Shown here in pieces: positions 7,028 through 13,823 of a stretch of DNA of 13,823 nt. The first letter of the stretch is position 1. Each line of letters begins with the position of its first letter. A program made the translations under genes and the position numbers. The DNA comes from an uncultured Collinsella sp. (lineage in GTDB: Bacteria > Actinomycetota > Coriobacteriia > Coriobacteriales > Coriobacteriaceae), in the NCBI GenBank assembly GCA_902388545.1, contig CABMPS010000031.1:1-13823 (forward strand), written 5' to 3'. The notes beneath the pieces were generated by a model. That model had not been told where the DNA came from, did not search any database, and was given only the letters and a program-made list of their open reading frames with translations.

Positions 7028-7045
7028 TACCGAGTGGACTCGGTA
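7028..7045. other. Intercistronic hairpin between the ATPase gene and spoVS
   Basis: TACCGAG at 7028-7034 and CTCGGTA at 7039-7045 form a perfect 7-bp stem with a 4-nt loop. It begins 6 nt after the stop codon of the ATPase gene on the minus strand. No T-run follows, so complete termination is unlikely. It may trim or protect mRNA ends or reduce read-through into spoVS. Confidence 0.5.
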
Positions 7046-7051
7046 AAGGCA

Positions 7052-8137
7052 CTATTCCTCTTTGGCAAGATCAAAGGTCACGGTGATTCGATCACGCGAA
7101 ACACGGATCTTTGGGTCGCCGCAAAGGTTGAGATAGTACCGGGTGGCAAGGTCATTAAAGTCGCGTTCCACAGCGCGCGAAAACTGTGCCATGTCATCCT
7201 TGGCAATACGTAGCCCGCGACGATCCTTCGCGAGATCGACAGGAGCCGGCGCATGCGAGGACGAATCACGCTCGCGCAGCAGACGCGCGGTCACACCGCG
7301 AACGGGCTTAATCTGCCCTGCTAAAATGCGATGGGCCGTGCGCTCGGACATCTCAAGACCCAAACCCGAACAAATACGGATAAAGTCCTCGGCATCAGAA
7401 GCAAGGCCTAAACGATCGACAACCGGAAGCTCGCTCTCGTCATCAATGAACAGGAGACGAGACGTATCGAGCCGACTTGACGCTTGAGCATAAAGGGTCG
7501 CGGCAATCTCAGACGGAGAACCGAGATAGACATCGCAACCACGCAACTCCTCGAGCGCAAACTCACAAGCAGCGCGAATAATATTATGTGGACCGCGAGC
7601 GCAGACATAACGTCCGTCCTCATCCTTGACGGCCTGGGGCCAGCTGGACTGATCGGCACGCTCACTGAGGCGGTCGGCCGCAACGCTCACCTTAAAGGCT
7701 GAACCAAGATCGACGCCGGACGTGACCACACGGGCCTCGTCGGTGTTCTGCTTAATCGAAAACAATGCCATGCCACGACCGTGAACGCCCCAACGGTCCA
7801 TCTTCATGCTCTCGAGCTTGGAGGTAACGCGGGCATCAAAGATTCGCTCTTGCATATCCTGCGGAACGCCAGAACCGTTATCCAGAAAGACAAGCGTGCG
7901 GACGCCATCTTCCTTGGTCGTGGCGAGATAGACCTTGTCGGCGCCGGCATCGCGAGCATTACGGAGCATTTCGATGACGATGTCCTCGACATGCTGAATG
8001 TCGTGCTTAGCCTGGCGCCGCTCGGCCTCCGAAACGCGGAGGCGGACATACCCCTCGCCAAGGTTCTCCTCGACGCGAAGGTTGCCCTCCCCCGACATCG
8101 ACGCGATAAATGAGATGAGCTCGTTCGCGTCGCACAT
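7052..8137 (-). CDS. GHKL-superfamily ATPase of unknown role, with MutL-like motifs
   Basis: A 361-residue soluble protein. The N-terminal half is a Bergerat-fold ATP-binding domain. The N box IEMLRNARDAGA at 55-66 has Glu56, Asn60 and Asp63. The G1 box DNGSGVP is at 86-92. A segment containing TSK at 105-107 is followed by GVHGRGMALFSI at 117-128. NxxDAGA, TSK and GxxGxxALxSI resemble MutL (NSIDAGA, ATSK, GFRGEALASI) more than sensor kinases. No histidine phospho-acceptor domain or membrane segment is present. Residues from about 195 onward are not recognised; they look mainly helical and end in a short beta-like RITVTFDLAKEE. The ATG is one base after the rny stop with no clear Shine-Dalgarno, so it should be coupled to rny. 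It occupies the position where Firmicutes often carry ymdB. Function is unknown. Confidence 0.85.
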   Translation of the reverse strand: MCDANELISFIASMSGEGNLRVEENLGEGYVRLRVSEAERRQAKHDIQHVEDIVIEMLRNARDAGADKVYLATTKEDGVRTLVFLDNGSGVPQDMQERIFDARVTSKLESMKMDRWGVHGRGMALFSIKQNTDEARVVTSGVDLGSAFKVSVAADRLSERADQSSWPQAVKDEDGRYVCARGPHNIIRAACEFALEELRGCDVYLGSPSEIAATLYAQASSRLDTSRLLFIDDESELPVVDRLGLASDAEDFIRICSGLGLEMSERTAHRILAGQIKPVRGVTARLLRERDSSSHAPAPVDLAKDRRGLRIAKDDMAQFSRAVERDFNDLATRYYLNLCGDPKIRVSRDRITVTFDLAKEE

Positions 8138-8138
8138 G

Positions 8139-9689
8139 TTATTTAGCGATATCGACAGCGCGGCTCTCGCGAATCACGACGACGCGCACCTGACCGGGAT
8201 ACTCCATCTCTTCCTCGATCTGATGGGCGATATCGTGAGCCAGGACCGTGGACTGGGCATCGGAGATCTTGTCCGGCTGGACCATGACGTGGACCTCGCG
8301 ACCGGCCTGCATGGCATAGGTACGTTCGACGCCGTCATGGGAGTTGGCGATCTCCTCGAGCTTCTCAAGACGCTTGATGTAGTTCTCGGCAGACTCGCGA
8401 CGGGCACCGGGGCGAGAGGCAGAGACAGCATCGGCGGCCTGCACAAGGACATCGAGCACCGTGTTGGGGTCGACATCGGCATGGTGAGCCTCAATAGCGT
8501 GGACGATAACGGGCTTCTCGCCATAACGGCGGGCAAGCTCGGCGCCGATGACGGCATGCGGGCCCTCGACGTCGTGGTCGATTGCCTTGCCCAGGTCATG
8601 AAGCAGGCCGGCGCGCTTGGCGGTCACAACGTCCAGGCCAAGCTCGGAAGCCATCACGCCGCACAGATCAGAGACCTCGAGGGAATGCTGAAGCACGTTC
8701 TGACCAAACGAGGTACGGTAGCGCAGGGCACCAAGGGTCTTGACGATCTCGGGGTGCAGATCGTGGATGCCGGTATCGAAGGCAGCCTGCTCGCCAGCCT
8801 CGCGCACGCGCTGCTGAACCAGGTCGGCGGCCTTGTGATACATCTCCTCGATACGGGCAGGGTGAATGCGGCCGTCGGCGATGAGGTTCTCGAGGGCGAC
8901 ACGGGCGGTCTCACGACGGACCGGGTCGAAGCTCGAAAGAACGACGGTCTCGGGCGTGTCGTCGATCACGAGGTTGACGCCGGAAACCTGCTCGAAGGTC
9001 CGGATGTTGCGACCCTCGCGACCGATGATACGGCCCTTGAGGTCATCAGAGGGAATGTGCACGGAGGTAACGGTGACCTCGGCAGTGTGATCGGCAGCGC
9101 AGCGCTGAATCGCCAGAGACAGAATCTCCTGGGCGGTCTTGTGGCACTCGGCGCGAACCTGCTGCTCGGACTCGCGAATGATCGTGGCGGCCTCGTGGGT
9201 GACCTCGCCGCGAACCTTATCGAGGAGCTCCTTGTGGGCGTCCTCGCGGGTAAGGTCGGCGATACGCTCGAGCTCGGAGGTCTGCTTTGCGCAGAGCTCC
9301 TCGAGCTCACGGGAGCGCTTCTCGACCTGACCGGCCTGGCTGGACAGCTGATGCTCGCGCTTGTCGAGAGCGTCGTTGCGGCGATCGAGGGATTCCTCGC
9401 GCTGCATCACGCGGTTCTCGAGCGTACGAATCTCGTTCTTACGCTGCTTGTCCTCGGCCTCAGCGGCCTGCTTGTTCTTGATGATCTCCTCTTTAGCCTC
9501 GAGCAGAGCCTCTTTTTTGAGGGTCTCGGCCTGACGCTTAGCATCACCGATCAGGGACTCAGCCTGTGCGTGTGCCGACTGGATTTTTTCGTCGGCCTCG
9601 TGAAGACTACCCTGCTTGGCGGTGCGCATGTAGGCAATGGCGGCGATGGCACCCAAAACGATGCCAACGAGCGCTGCGATGATAGGCAT
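8139..9689 (-). CDS. rny: Ribonuclease Y (membrane-anchored endoribonuclease)
   Basis: Starts mRNA decay by endonucleolytic cleavage and anchors an RNA-degrading complex to the membrane. The start is taken at ATG 9689 (516 residues), where AAGGAG has a 5-nt spacer. A GTG at 9695 overlaps the ribosome site and is unlikely. Residues 1-21 form one transmembrane helix, followed by a long charged coiled coil (about 25-195). The KH domain has [11 protein letters not shown] at 219-229. The HD phosphohydrolase domain has His335 (QHS) and the metal-binding pair His364-Asp365 (LLHDLGKA), then EAHHADV and [16 protein letters not shown], typical of the family. It heads the probable operon rny, GHKL ATPase, spoVS, miaB, miaA, hflX, behind a structured leader of about 160 nt. 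Confidence 0.97.
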   Translation of the reverse strand: MPIIAALVGIVLGAIAAIAYMRTAKQGSLHEADEKIQSAHAQAESLIGDAKRQAETLKKEALLEAKEEIIKNKQAAEAEDKQRKNEIRTLENRVMQREESLDRRNDALDKREHQLSSQAGQVEKRSRELEELCAKQTSELERIADLTREDAHKELLDKVRGEVTHEAATIIRESEQQVRAECHKTAQEILSLAIQRCAADHTAEVTVTSVHIPSDDLKGRIIGREGRNIRTFEQVSGVNLVIDDTPETVVLSSFDPVRRETARVALENLIADGRIHPARIEEMYHKAADLVQQRVREAGEQAAFDTGIHDLHPEIVKTLGALRYRTSFGQNVLQHSLEVSDLCGVMASELGLDVVTAKRAGLLHDLGKAIDHDVEGPHAVIGAELARRYGEKPVIVHAIEAHHADVDPNTVLDVLVQAADAVSASRPGARRESAENYIKRLEKLEEIANSHDGVERTYAMQAGREVHVMVQPDKISDAQSTVLAHDIAHQIEEEMEYPGQVRVVVIRESRAVDIAK

Positions 9690-9724
9690 GCTCACTCCTT
9701 TTTATGGATTCGTTACACAACAAA

Positions 9725-9750
9725 GCGAACCGTCCTTACGAACGGCTCGC
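9725..9750 (-). other. Stem-loop in the rny leader with GNRA loop
   Basis: On the minus strand an 11-bp stem (two G-U pairs) is closed by a GTAA tetraloop. It is followed directly by TTTGTTGTGT and lies about 35 nt upstream of the rny start codon. The stem plus U-rich tail resembles an intrinsic attenuator. A regulatory hairpin for RNase Y autoregulation is also possible. Confidence 0.6.
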
Positions 9751-9811
9751 GACATTTGAGTAATATGGGCGCAGCTTATGCGGGTCGGATACAGATAAAC
9801 ATATAAACAAA

Positions 9812-9826
9812 CTCATCACAGATGAG
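9812..9826 (-). other. Small stem-loop in the rny leader followed by a T-rich tract
   Basis: CTCATC and GATGAG form a perfect 6-bp stem with a 3-nt loop. On the minus strand it is followed by TTTGTTTATATGTTT. It lies about 25-35 nt after the predicted transcription start. It is weak as a terminator because the stem is AT-rich, but is part of the structured leader. Confidence 0.4.
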
Positions 9827-9855
9827 CACATATCACAAAGCAAATGACAGTGTTT

Positions 9856-9884
9856 ATCGTACGTTGAACCACAACAACTGTCAA
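9856..9884 (-). promoter_or_regulatory. Predicted promoter of the rny operon
   Basis: On the minus strand TTGACA (9879-9884, full -35 match) is followed after 17 nt by TACGAT (9856-9861, 4/6 to the -10 consensus). Transcription would begin near 9849, giving a leader of about 160 nt before rny. The -35 lies in the T-rich tail of the recX terminator. Confidence 0.6.
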
Positions 9885-9932
9885 ATAAATGGCCCCAGCA
9901 CGGCGGCTAAAACGCGGTGAACGGCAGGGCCA
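9880..9932 (-). terminator. Probable terminator of recA-recX
   Basis: On the minus strand, 14 nt after the recX stop codon, TGGCCC (9927-9932) pairs with GGGCCA (9890-9895). An inner arm (9913-9919 with 9899-9905) pairs with one mismatch. The structure is followed by TTTATTTG. The GC-rich branched stem and T-rich tail support intrinsic termination. Confidence 0.6.
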
Positions 9933-9946
9933 CAAAACGCATACGC

Positions 9947-10639
9947 CTAAACCGCACATTCCTCGCGTTCGGCATTAAGACGAGCCTTAACGGCATCGGC
10001 GGCGATGTGATACGAGAAGCCCTTGCCCATCAAAAACCGAACCAGTTTTTCGAATCCGCGCGTCTCTGGAACACGCCGCTTGGCGAGCAGGGCTGACGCA
10101 CGCGCCAAATCGTCTTCGACGGCAAAATAATCCTCGGGATAACCGGGAATGTCATCGAGCACGACATGACGGCGCTTGAGCTCGGTCTCGATTTTACGCT
10201 GTCCCCAACCGCGCCGCTTGCGTTCCTCGATAAAGTACGAGCAAAAGCGGTTCTCGTCTAAAAAGCGATACTCGGTGGCACGCTCGACGGCGAAATCGAT
10301 CGCGGTCTGGCGAAAGCCGTAGCGAGCCAGCTTGTCACGGACCTCACCCGTCGCATGGTCGCGTCGCGATAGCATCTCGGTCACCATGGTAAGTGCACAT
10401 TTACGCTCGATGAGCTGCACCGCTTCACGAAAGTTATCCCAATCACAGGGAAGATCGGGGCGATTTTTGACATACAGGCGCGCGACCCGCACGGGAATCC
10501 AAATGGACCGCTCAAAACCGCCCTCAAGCTCACAATCGATATGTGCGCAAGGCTTTTTGGACGCATACCCGCTCGAGAACGAGGAGGCCGCCTTCTTATC
10601 GGGAAAGACGACCGTGGCCTCGGTCACCGTATACGACAT
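9947..10639 (-). CDS. recX: Recombination regulator RecX
   Basis: Modulates RecA filament extension. The 230 residues show the usual divergent N-terminal part followed by repeated three-helix units: LSRRDHATGEVRDKLARYGFRQTAIDFAVERATEYRFLDENRFCSYF near 90-136 and the next unit KRRGWGQRKIETELKRRHV near 140-158. A C-terminal unit ends VRFLMGKGFSYHIAADAVK. Length is within the family range. The gene starts 11 nt after the recA stop, the classical recA-recX arrangement, and should be co-transcribed from the LexA-controlled recA promoter. No clear Shine-Dalgarno precedes the ATG, so lower yield than RecA by re-initiation is likely. A probable terminator follows. Confidence 0.92.
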   Translation of the reverse strand: MSYTVTEATVVFPDKKAASSFSSGYASKKPCAHIDCELEGGFERSIWIPVRVARLYVKNRPDLPCDWDNFREAVQLIERKCALTMVTEMLSRRDHATGEVRDKLARYGFRQTAIDFAVERATEYRFLDENRFCSYFIEERKRRGWGQRKIETELKRRHVVLDDIPGYPEDYFAVEDDLARASALLAKRRVPETRGFEKLVRFLMGKGFSYHIAADAVKARLNAEREECAV

Positions 10640-10650
10640 GAGCGTAACCG

Positions 10651-11799
10651 CTACTCGTCGTCATCATCGAGCATGGCGGAACCATCGATGGCGTAAAGCT
10701 CGTCAAACTCCTCAGGCGCAGGCTGATCGGTCAGCTCGACCTCGGACGGAGCATCGTCATCAAACTCAAGCCCGCAGGCAAGGCGGACCTTATGCTCAAT
10801 CTCGTCGGCGCAATCGGGGTGTTCGCGCAGGAACGCCTTGGCGGCCTCGCGACCGTTGCCGAGCTTGTCCTCGCCATAGGCAAACCAGGAGCCCATCTTC
10901 TTGCAAATGCCGCACTCGACAGCCATGTCCAGAATCGAGCCCTCCTTAGAGATGCCCGTACCGTACATGATGTCGAACTCAGCAGAACGGAACGGAGCTG
11001 CCACCTTGTTCTTAACGACCTTGGCACGCACGCGGTTACCGATAACCTCATCCTTAAGCTTAATGCTGTCGATGCGGCGAATGTCGATACGCACCGAAGA
11101 GAAGAACTTAAGGGCGCGGCCGCCCGTCGTGGTCTCGGGGTTGCCGAACATGACGCCGATCTTCTCTCGCAGCTGGTTAATGAAGATGCATGTCGTGTTG
11201 GACTTGGACAGCGAGCCGGCGAGCTTGCGGAGCGCCTGACTCATCAGACGAGCTTGCAAACCGACCGTGGTATCGCCGATCTCTCCCTCGATCTCGGCCC
11301 GCGGGGTCAGCGCGGCGACGGAGTCGACGACGATGGCATCGATGGCGCCGGAACGCACGAGCATGTCAACAATCTCGAGCGCCTGCTCACCCGTATCAGG
11401 CTGGGAAATCAGTACCTCGTCGATATCCACGCCAATGCGCGCGGCATACGTGGGATCGAGCGCGTGCTCGGCATCGATAAATGCCACCACGCCACCCATT
11501 GCCTGGGCTTCGGCTAGGATCTCGAGCGAAAGCGTCGTCTTACCGGAGGACTCAGGACCGTAAATCTCGACGATACGGCCGCGCGGCACACCGCCGATAC
11601 CCAGAGCGGCATCGAGTGCCAGAGCGCCCGTGGGGATGGCCTCAACCTCAAGCTCGGGGCCGCCGTCACCATACCTCATGATGGAGCCTTGACCGAACTT
11701 CTTCTCGATCTCGGCCTTGGTGGTGGCGATCATCTCATCGCGCTCTTTACCCGTCGTGCGAGCATGAACGGTACGTACGGGACCTGAATTCTTGGCCAT
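10651..11799 (-). CDS. recA: Recombinase RecA
   Basis: The ATP-dependent strand-exchange protein, which also acts as co-protease for LexA. The start is ATG 11799 (382 residues), 6 nt after GAGGAGGG; an in-frame TTG at 11820 lacks a ribosome site. Visible features are Walker [10 protein letters not shown] at 81-89, the catalytic glutamate segment FIDAEHALD (Glu111), the Walker B-type segment [10 protein letters not shown] near 155-164, and [27 protein letters not shown], which covers the switch and DNA-binding loop L2. The N-terminal extension of about 20 residues is a little longer than in E. coli. The C-terminus is very acidic (LDDDDE), as usual. There is no intein. It leads a two-gene operon with recX and has a LexA box within its promoter. 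Confidence 0.98.
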   Translation of the reverse strand: MAKNSGPVRTVHARTTGKERDEMIATTKAEIEKKFGQGSIMRYGDGGPELEVEAIPTGALALDAALGIGGVPRGRIVEIYGPESSGKTTLSLEILAEAQAMGGVVAFIDAEHALDPTYAARIGVDIDEVLISQPDTGEQALEIVDMLVRSGAIDAIVVDSVAALTPRAEIEGEIGDTTVGLQARLMSQALRKLAGSLSKSNTTCIFINQLREKIGVMFGNPETTTGGRALKFFSSVRIDIRRIDSIKLKDEVIGNRVRAKVVKNKVAAPFRSAEFDIMYGTGISKEGSILDMAVECGICKKMGSWFAYGEDKLGNGREAAKAFLREHPDCADEIEHKVRLACGLEFDDDAPSEVELTDQPAPEEFDELYAIDGSAMLDDDDE

Positions 11800-11829
11800 G
11801 AATAGCCCTCCTCTTAACAACCTGCATCG

Positions 11830-11858
11830 ATAATAAACGAACGGCTGTTCGTGGTCAA
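11830..11858 (-). promoter_or_regulatory. recA promoter
   Basis: On the minus strand TTGACC (11853-11858, 5/6) and TATTAT (11830-11835, 5/6) are separated by 17 nt. The transcription start would be near 11823, about 24 nt before recA. The LexA box lies wholly inside the spacer, the same layout as in the LysM gene promoter. Confidence 0.8.
11838..11851. promoter_or_regulatory. LexA (SOS) box of recA
   Basis: CGAACGGCTGTTCG has perfect CGAAC and GTTCG half-sites around a 4-nt centre, the full gram-positive/actinobacterial SOS consensus. It sits between the recA -35 and -10, so LexA would block polymerase binding. Confidence 0.9.
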
Positions 11859-11889
11859 CCGTTCAGGCCAATCATATGCAGGCAGTCTT

Positions 11890-11940
11890 TCCAAAACCCA
11901 ACCAAACGCCGACCAAACACTGACCAAATGCTTGACCACA
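11890..11940. repeat. 11-bp-period direct repeats upstream of recA
   Basis: ACCAAAC occurs at 11901-11907 and 11912-11918, and ACCAAAT at 11923-11929, an exact 11-bp step. Degenerate units flank them at 11890 and at 11935 (12 bp on). The array lies about 40-80 bp upstream of the recA -35, and the period is about one helical turn. It may be a tandem protein-binding site or a simple-sequence remnant. The rest of 11859-12024 shows no convincing gene. Confidence 0.5.
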
Positions 11941-12024
11941 AAGGGGCAAATAAGAACAAGAAAGGCAAAAATACACCTATGACCAGCGCAAACGCTAAAT
12001 TCGTCAGGGGTCCCTATCTCCACA

Positions 12025-12050
12025 TTTAAGGGGCCCGAAGGCCCCTTAAA
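12025..12050 (-). terminator. Terminator hairpin of the rimO-pgsA-cinA operon
   Basis: A perfect 11-bp stem, TTTAAGGGGCC (12025-12035) with GGCCCCTTAAA (12040-12050), is closed by CGAA on the plus strand. This reads as the very stable C(UUCG)G tetraloop on the minus strand. It starts 6 nt after the cinA stop. The T-run is short, but the arm ends make it AT-flanked on both sides. Confidence 0.8.
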
Positions 12051-12056
12051 ACACGT

Positions 12057-12587
12057 CTATTCCATAGAGTTAAGCACAAGGGCAATGCGTCCCAATGCCT
12101 CCGCGACCGCATGGGCACGAATACACGAACGGTCGCCCTCATAGTGGCAGCGCACAGAGTCCACGACCGGCACTTCCCCATCAGCCGCGCGATACGCCCA
12201 GCCAATATAGAAAGTGCCAGCCGGATCGTCCTCAGTGCCGCCGCCGGGGCCGGCATAACCCGTTGCGCTCACTGCAATATCGCTCTGGTACAGCTCCAGC
12301 GAACGCGCCGCCATCTCGCGCGCGGTCTGATGCGACACCGCGGTATAGCGGTCGAGCGTCTCCTGATCAACACCCAAAACGCGATGCTTGATCTCATCGC
12401 AGTAGGTCACCGCACCGCCACGCAGCACCGCCGAGGCGCCCGGGATATCGGCAATCGTCGAGGCGATCATACCTGCTGTCAGCGACTCAGCCGTCGAAAC
12501 CGTCACGCCCCGAGCGCTCGCGCGCTCGACAATATGACGCGCCAGCTCCTCGTTATGTGCGGAAATCTGCTCAAAAGAGTCCGTCAT
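12057..12587 (-). CDS. CinA C-terminal-domain protein, probable NMN amidohydrolase (PncC type)
   Basis: A 176-residue stand-alone CinA_C domain. Members such as E. coli PncC hydrolyse nicotinamide mononucleotide to nicotinate mononucleotide, recycling the NMN released by DNA ligase. Visible signatures are AESLTAG at 33-39 (Ser35), GGAVTYCDEIKHRVLGV at 57-73 (Tyr62, Lys67), and SATGYAGPGGGT at 107-118. The N-terminal MoCF-like domain of full CinA is absent, with no remnant upstream, because pgsA ends 12 nt before the start. The position pgsA-cinA-recA is conserved in many Gram-positives. There is no LexA box between it and rimO, and the terminator plus the separate recA promoter uncouple it from recA. 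The ribosome site is weak. Confidence 0.92.
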   Translation of the reverse strand: MTDSFEQISAHNEELARHIVERASARGVTVSTAESLTAGMIASTIADIPGASAVLRGGAVTYCDEIKHRVLGVDQETLDRYTAVSHQTAREMAARSLELYQSDIAVSATGYAGPGGGTEDDPAGTFYIGWAYRAADGEVPVVDSVRCHYEGDRSCIRAHAVAEALGRIALVLNSME

Positions 12588-12599
12588 ACCAACCAGAAC

Positions 12600-13238
12600 C
12601 TAGACCGAAAAGACGATCTTGCGGCAGTTCCAGAAGTACTGGGCGCCCGAGATAACGGTCAGGACAACGGCAACGGCGTACAGGAAGCGCGACACCGAGT
12701 AGATGCCGAGCGTCAGCGCCAGCGGGCCAAGGTGCAAGCCGGCCATCGCAAAGACGCACAGGTAACCGCAGATGGAGACCATCGTGGTCGCCGTCTTGTA
12801 CTTGCCAAGCTTATCGGCGGCAACGACCACGCCGGCGGCACTCGCAACCATGCGCAGGGCGCTTACCAGCAGCTCGCGGAACAAGATGATGAACACGGAC
12901 CAAACCGACACGGCACCAAAGTCCAAGAATAGCAGCAGGGCCGAGAATACGAGCAGCTTGTCGGCGATGGGGTCCAAGAATTTACCGAAGTCGGTAATCT
13001 CGTTGCGCGAGCGCGCCAGGTAGCCGTCAACCTTATCGGTGCACGACAGGATGACGTACAGAATGAAGGCAGCGGCGGCGAGCGGGCCGTCGAAGGTGCT
13101 CCAATCTGTACCGGCAACACTCGTGTGAGAAAGCGCCGACACAATCATGAACACCGGGATAAAGACGATGCGAACGCACGTCACGATGTTGGCGGGCGTC
13201 CAAACACTCGTCAGTTCCTTATTGCTCTCGTTTGCCAC
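12600..13238 (-). CDS. pgsA: CDP-diacylglycerol-glycerol-3-phosphate 3-phosphatidyltransferase
   Basis: Makes phosphatidylglycerol-phosphate from CDP-diacylglycerol and glycerol-3-phosphate in the membrane, the committed step to phosphatidylglycerol and cardiolipin. The 212 residues contain several membrane helices. The complete CDP-alcohol phosphotransferase motif is present: Asp68, Asp71-Gly72, Ala75-Arg76, Gly85, Asp89 and Asp93 (DKVDGYLAR ... GKFLDPIAD). The N-terminal TPANIVTCVRIVFIPVF is typical of PgsA rather than of cardiolipin or phosphatidylserine synthases. The start codon is GTG, 5 nt after AGGAGA. That ribosome site overlaps the rimO stop (TAGGAGA), so the genes are coupled. The cytosolic N-terminus is slightly extended. 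Confidence 0.94.
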   Translation of the reverse strand: MANESNKELTSVWTPANIVTCVRIVFIPVFMIVSALSHTSVAGTDWSTFDGPLAAAAFILYVILSCTDKVDGYLARSRNEITDFGKFLDPIADKLLVFSALLLFLDFGAVSVWSVFIILFRELLVSALRMVASAAGVVVAADKLGKYKTATTMVSICGYLCVFAMAGLHLGPLALTLGIYSVSRFLYAVAVVLTVISGAQYFWNCRKIVFSV

Positions 13239-13247
13239 GACGCTCTC

Positions 13248-13823
13248 CTACTCCACAACATGGCCGATAAGCTCATAGCAGAAGCTATCGGTAAACTCGA
13301 CCGTCAGAATATCGCCCACAGATGCCTCGCTGGCATCCAGATGCACCGCGCCATCGGAATCAGGCGCCTGGAACCAGGCATGTCCGATCAGCTCGGCGCC
13401 GTCCTCGGTCTCTTCGATACCGTCGACAATCACCTGGGCGCGCTCGCCCACATGTGCGGCAGTTGCAGCAAAACCGAGCGACTCGGCCAGGTCCATGGCC
13501 TCCTGGGCGCGCTCGAGCTTGACCTCTTCGTCGACCTGGCCCTCCATCTTGGCGGCCAGGCTGCCCTCCTCCTGCGAGTAGGCAAAGACGCTCGTGTAGT
13601 CGAAGCCGACGGTGTCCATAAAGTCGATAAGGTCGCGGAACTCGTCGTCGGTCTCGGTCGGGAAGCCGACCATGGCCGTGGAACGGATCACGATGCCGGG
13701 GATGCGCTCACGCAGATCGCGGAACAGGTCCTCGAGCTCCTGGCGCGAACCAGAACGGCGCATAGCCTTGAGGATGCGCGCGTCGCAGTGCTGCACGGGG
13801 ATATCGATATAGGGCAGCACCTC
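13248..13823 (-). CDS. rimO: Ribosomal protein uS12 methylthiotransferase RimO, C-terminal part
   Basis: The 3' 191 codons of a radical-SAM methylthiotransferase; the frame is open at the right edge and the N-terminal and cysteine-cluster domains lie outside the window. YIDIPVQHCDARILKAMRRSG is the RimO form of the segment that reads HLPVQSGS in MiaB. GFPTETDDEF and YSQEEGS also fit RimO, which methylthiolates an aspartate of ribosomal protein S12. The last 65 or so residues form the TRAM domain, ending SFCYELIGHVVE. A separate miaB lies elsewhere in this window, so the two paralogues are both present. It precedes pgsA by 9 nt. Confidence 0.93.
   Translation of the reverse strand, partial: EVLPYIDIPVQHCDARILKAMRRSGSRQELEDLFRDLRERIPGIVIRSTAMVGFPTETDDEFRDLIDFMDTVGFDYTSVFAYSQEEGSLAAKMEGQVDEEVKLERAQEAMDLAESLGFAATAAHVGERAQVIVDGIEETEDGAELIGHAWFQAPDSDGAVHLDASEASVGDILTVEFTDSFCYELIGHVVE

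Noticed and set aside
6978..7052. Extended SpoVS N-terminus (25 residues)
   Set aside because: Not homologous to the family, and it crosses the hairpin and the good AGGAG site that serves ATG 6977.
7998..9806. 602-codon open frame on the plus strand opposite rny
   Set aside because: It is the mirror of the highly conserved rny coding frame. Its protein is a low-complexity Leu/Gly/Asp-rich string with no family features, so it is a by-product of GC-rich codon use.
11800..11820. TTG start giving RecA seven extra residues
   Set aside because: The added codons are read from the ribosome-binding site itself; ATG 11799 has an ideal GAGGAGGG upstream.
11890..11940. CRISPR-like array
   Set aside because: Units are only about 7 bp with 4-bp gaps and there are no cas genes, so it is a short tandem repeat rather than repeats and spacers.
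11814..12023. 69-codon minus-strand frame upstream of recA with a hydrophobic middle
   Set aside because: It begins with GTG beside the terminator hairpin, runs through the recA promoter and LexA box, and lacks a ribosome site.
12111..12932. 273-codon plus-strand open frame across cinA and pgsA
   Set aside because: It covers two convincing genes on the other strand; no ribosome site and no recognisable domain.

Overview
The window is a moderately GC-rich, tightly packed bacterial chromosome segment. It holds 15 complete genes plus the 3' part of a sixteenth, with no mobile genes, tRNA, rRNA or CRISPR. The order nrdR, LysM membrane protein, lexA, hflX, miaA, miaB, recX, recA, pgsA recalls the equivalent stretch in classical Actinobacteria such as Mycobacterium. 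The block pgsA, cinA, recA, rny, spoVS, miaB recalls Firmicutes. The mixture, with actinobacterial-type SOS boxes, suggests a Coriobacteriia member of the Actinomycetota, such as Collinsella or a relative. The taxon is inferred from synteny and protein style, not from a search.

Layout from left to right. (1) 1-1523, minus strand: a long hairpin, then dut, nrdR and a LysM/transmembrane protein resembling the SOS division inhibitors YneA, DivS and Rv2719c. (2) 1524-1683: divergent control region with three LexA boxes exactly 28 bp apart. The middle box fills the spacer of a strong promoter firing toward the LysM gene. (3) 1684-3032, plus strand: lexA, translationally coupled to a DUF1624-type membrane acyltransferase. 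(4) 3017-9689, minus strand: a probable operon read as rny, GHKL ATPase, spoVS, miaB, miaA, hflX. It has a structured leader of about 160 nt in front of rny, and its last gene overlaps the acyltransferase gene tail to tail by 16 bp. (5) 9947-11799, minus strand: recA-recX behind a promoter whose spacer holds a perfectly palindromic LexA box, closed by a probable terminator. (6) 12057-13823, minus strand: rimO (cut by the window edge), pgsA and stand-alone cinA, closed by a strong hairpin with a UUCG loop.

The unifying theme is DNA damage and RNA or nucleotide homeostasis. LexA probably controls itself, a division inhibitor and recA. By read-through it may also affect NrdR (ribonucleotide reductase repressor) and dUTPase. 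The rny operon combines mRNA decay (RNase Y), tRNA A37 modification (MiaA, MiaB), a ribosome-associated GTPase (HflX), a SpoVS regulator and an unassigned ATPase.

The least explained items are: the GHKL ATPase with MutL-like motifs sitting where Firmicutes carry ymdB; a perfect 12-bp inverted repeat that buries the nrdR start codon; an 11-bp-period repeat upstream of recA; the rny leader; and the 107-bp hairpin at the left edge.
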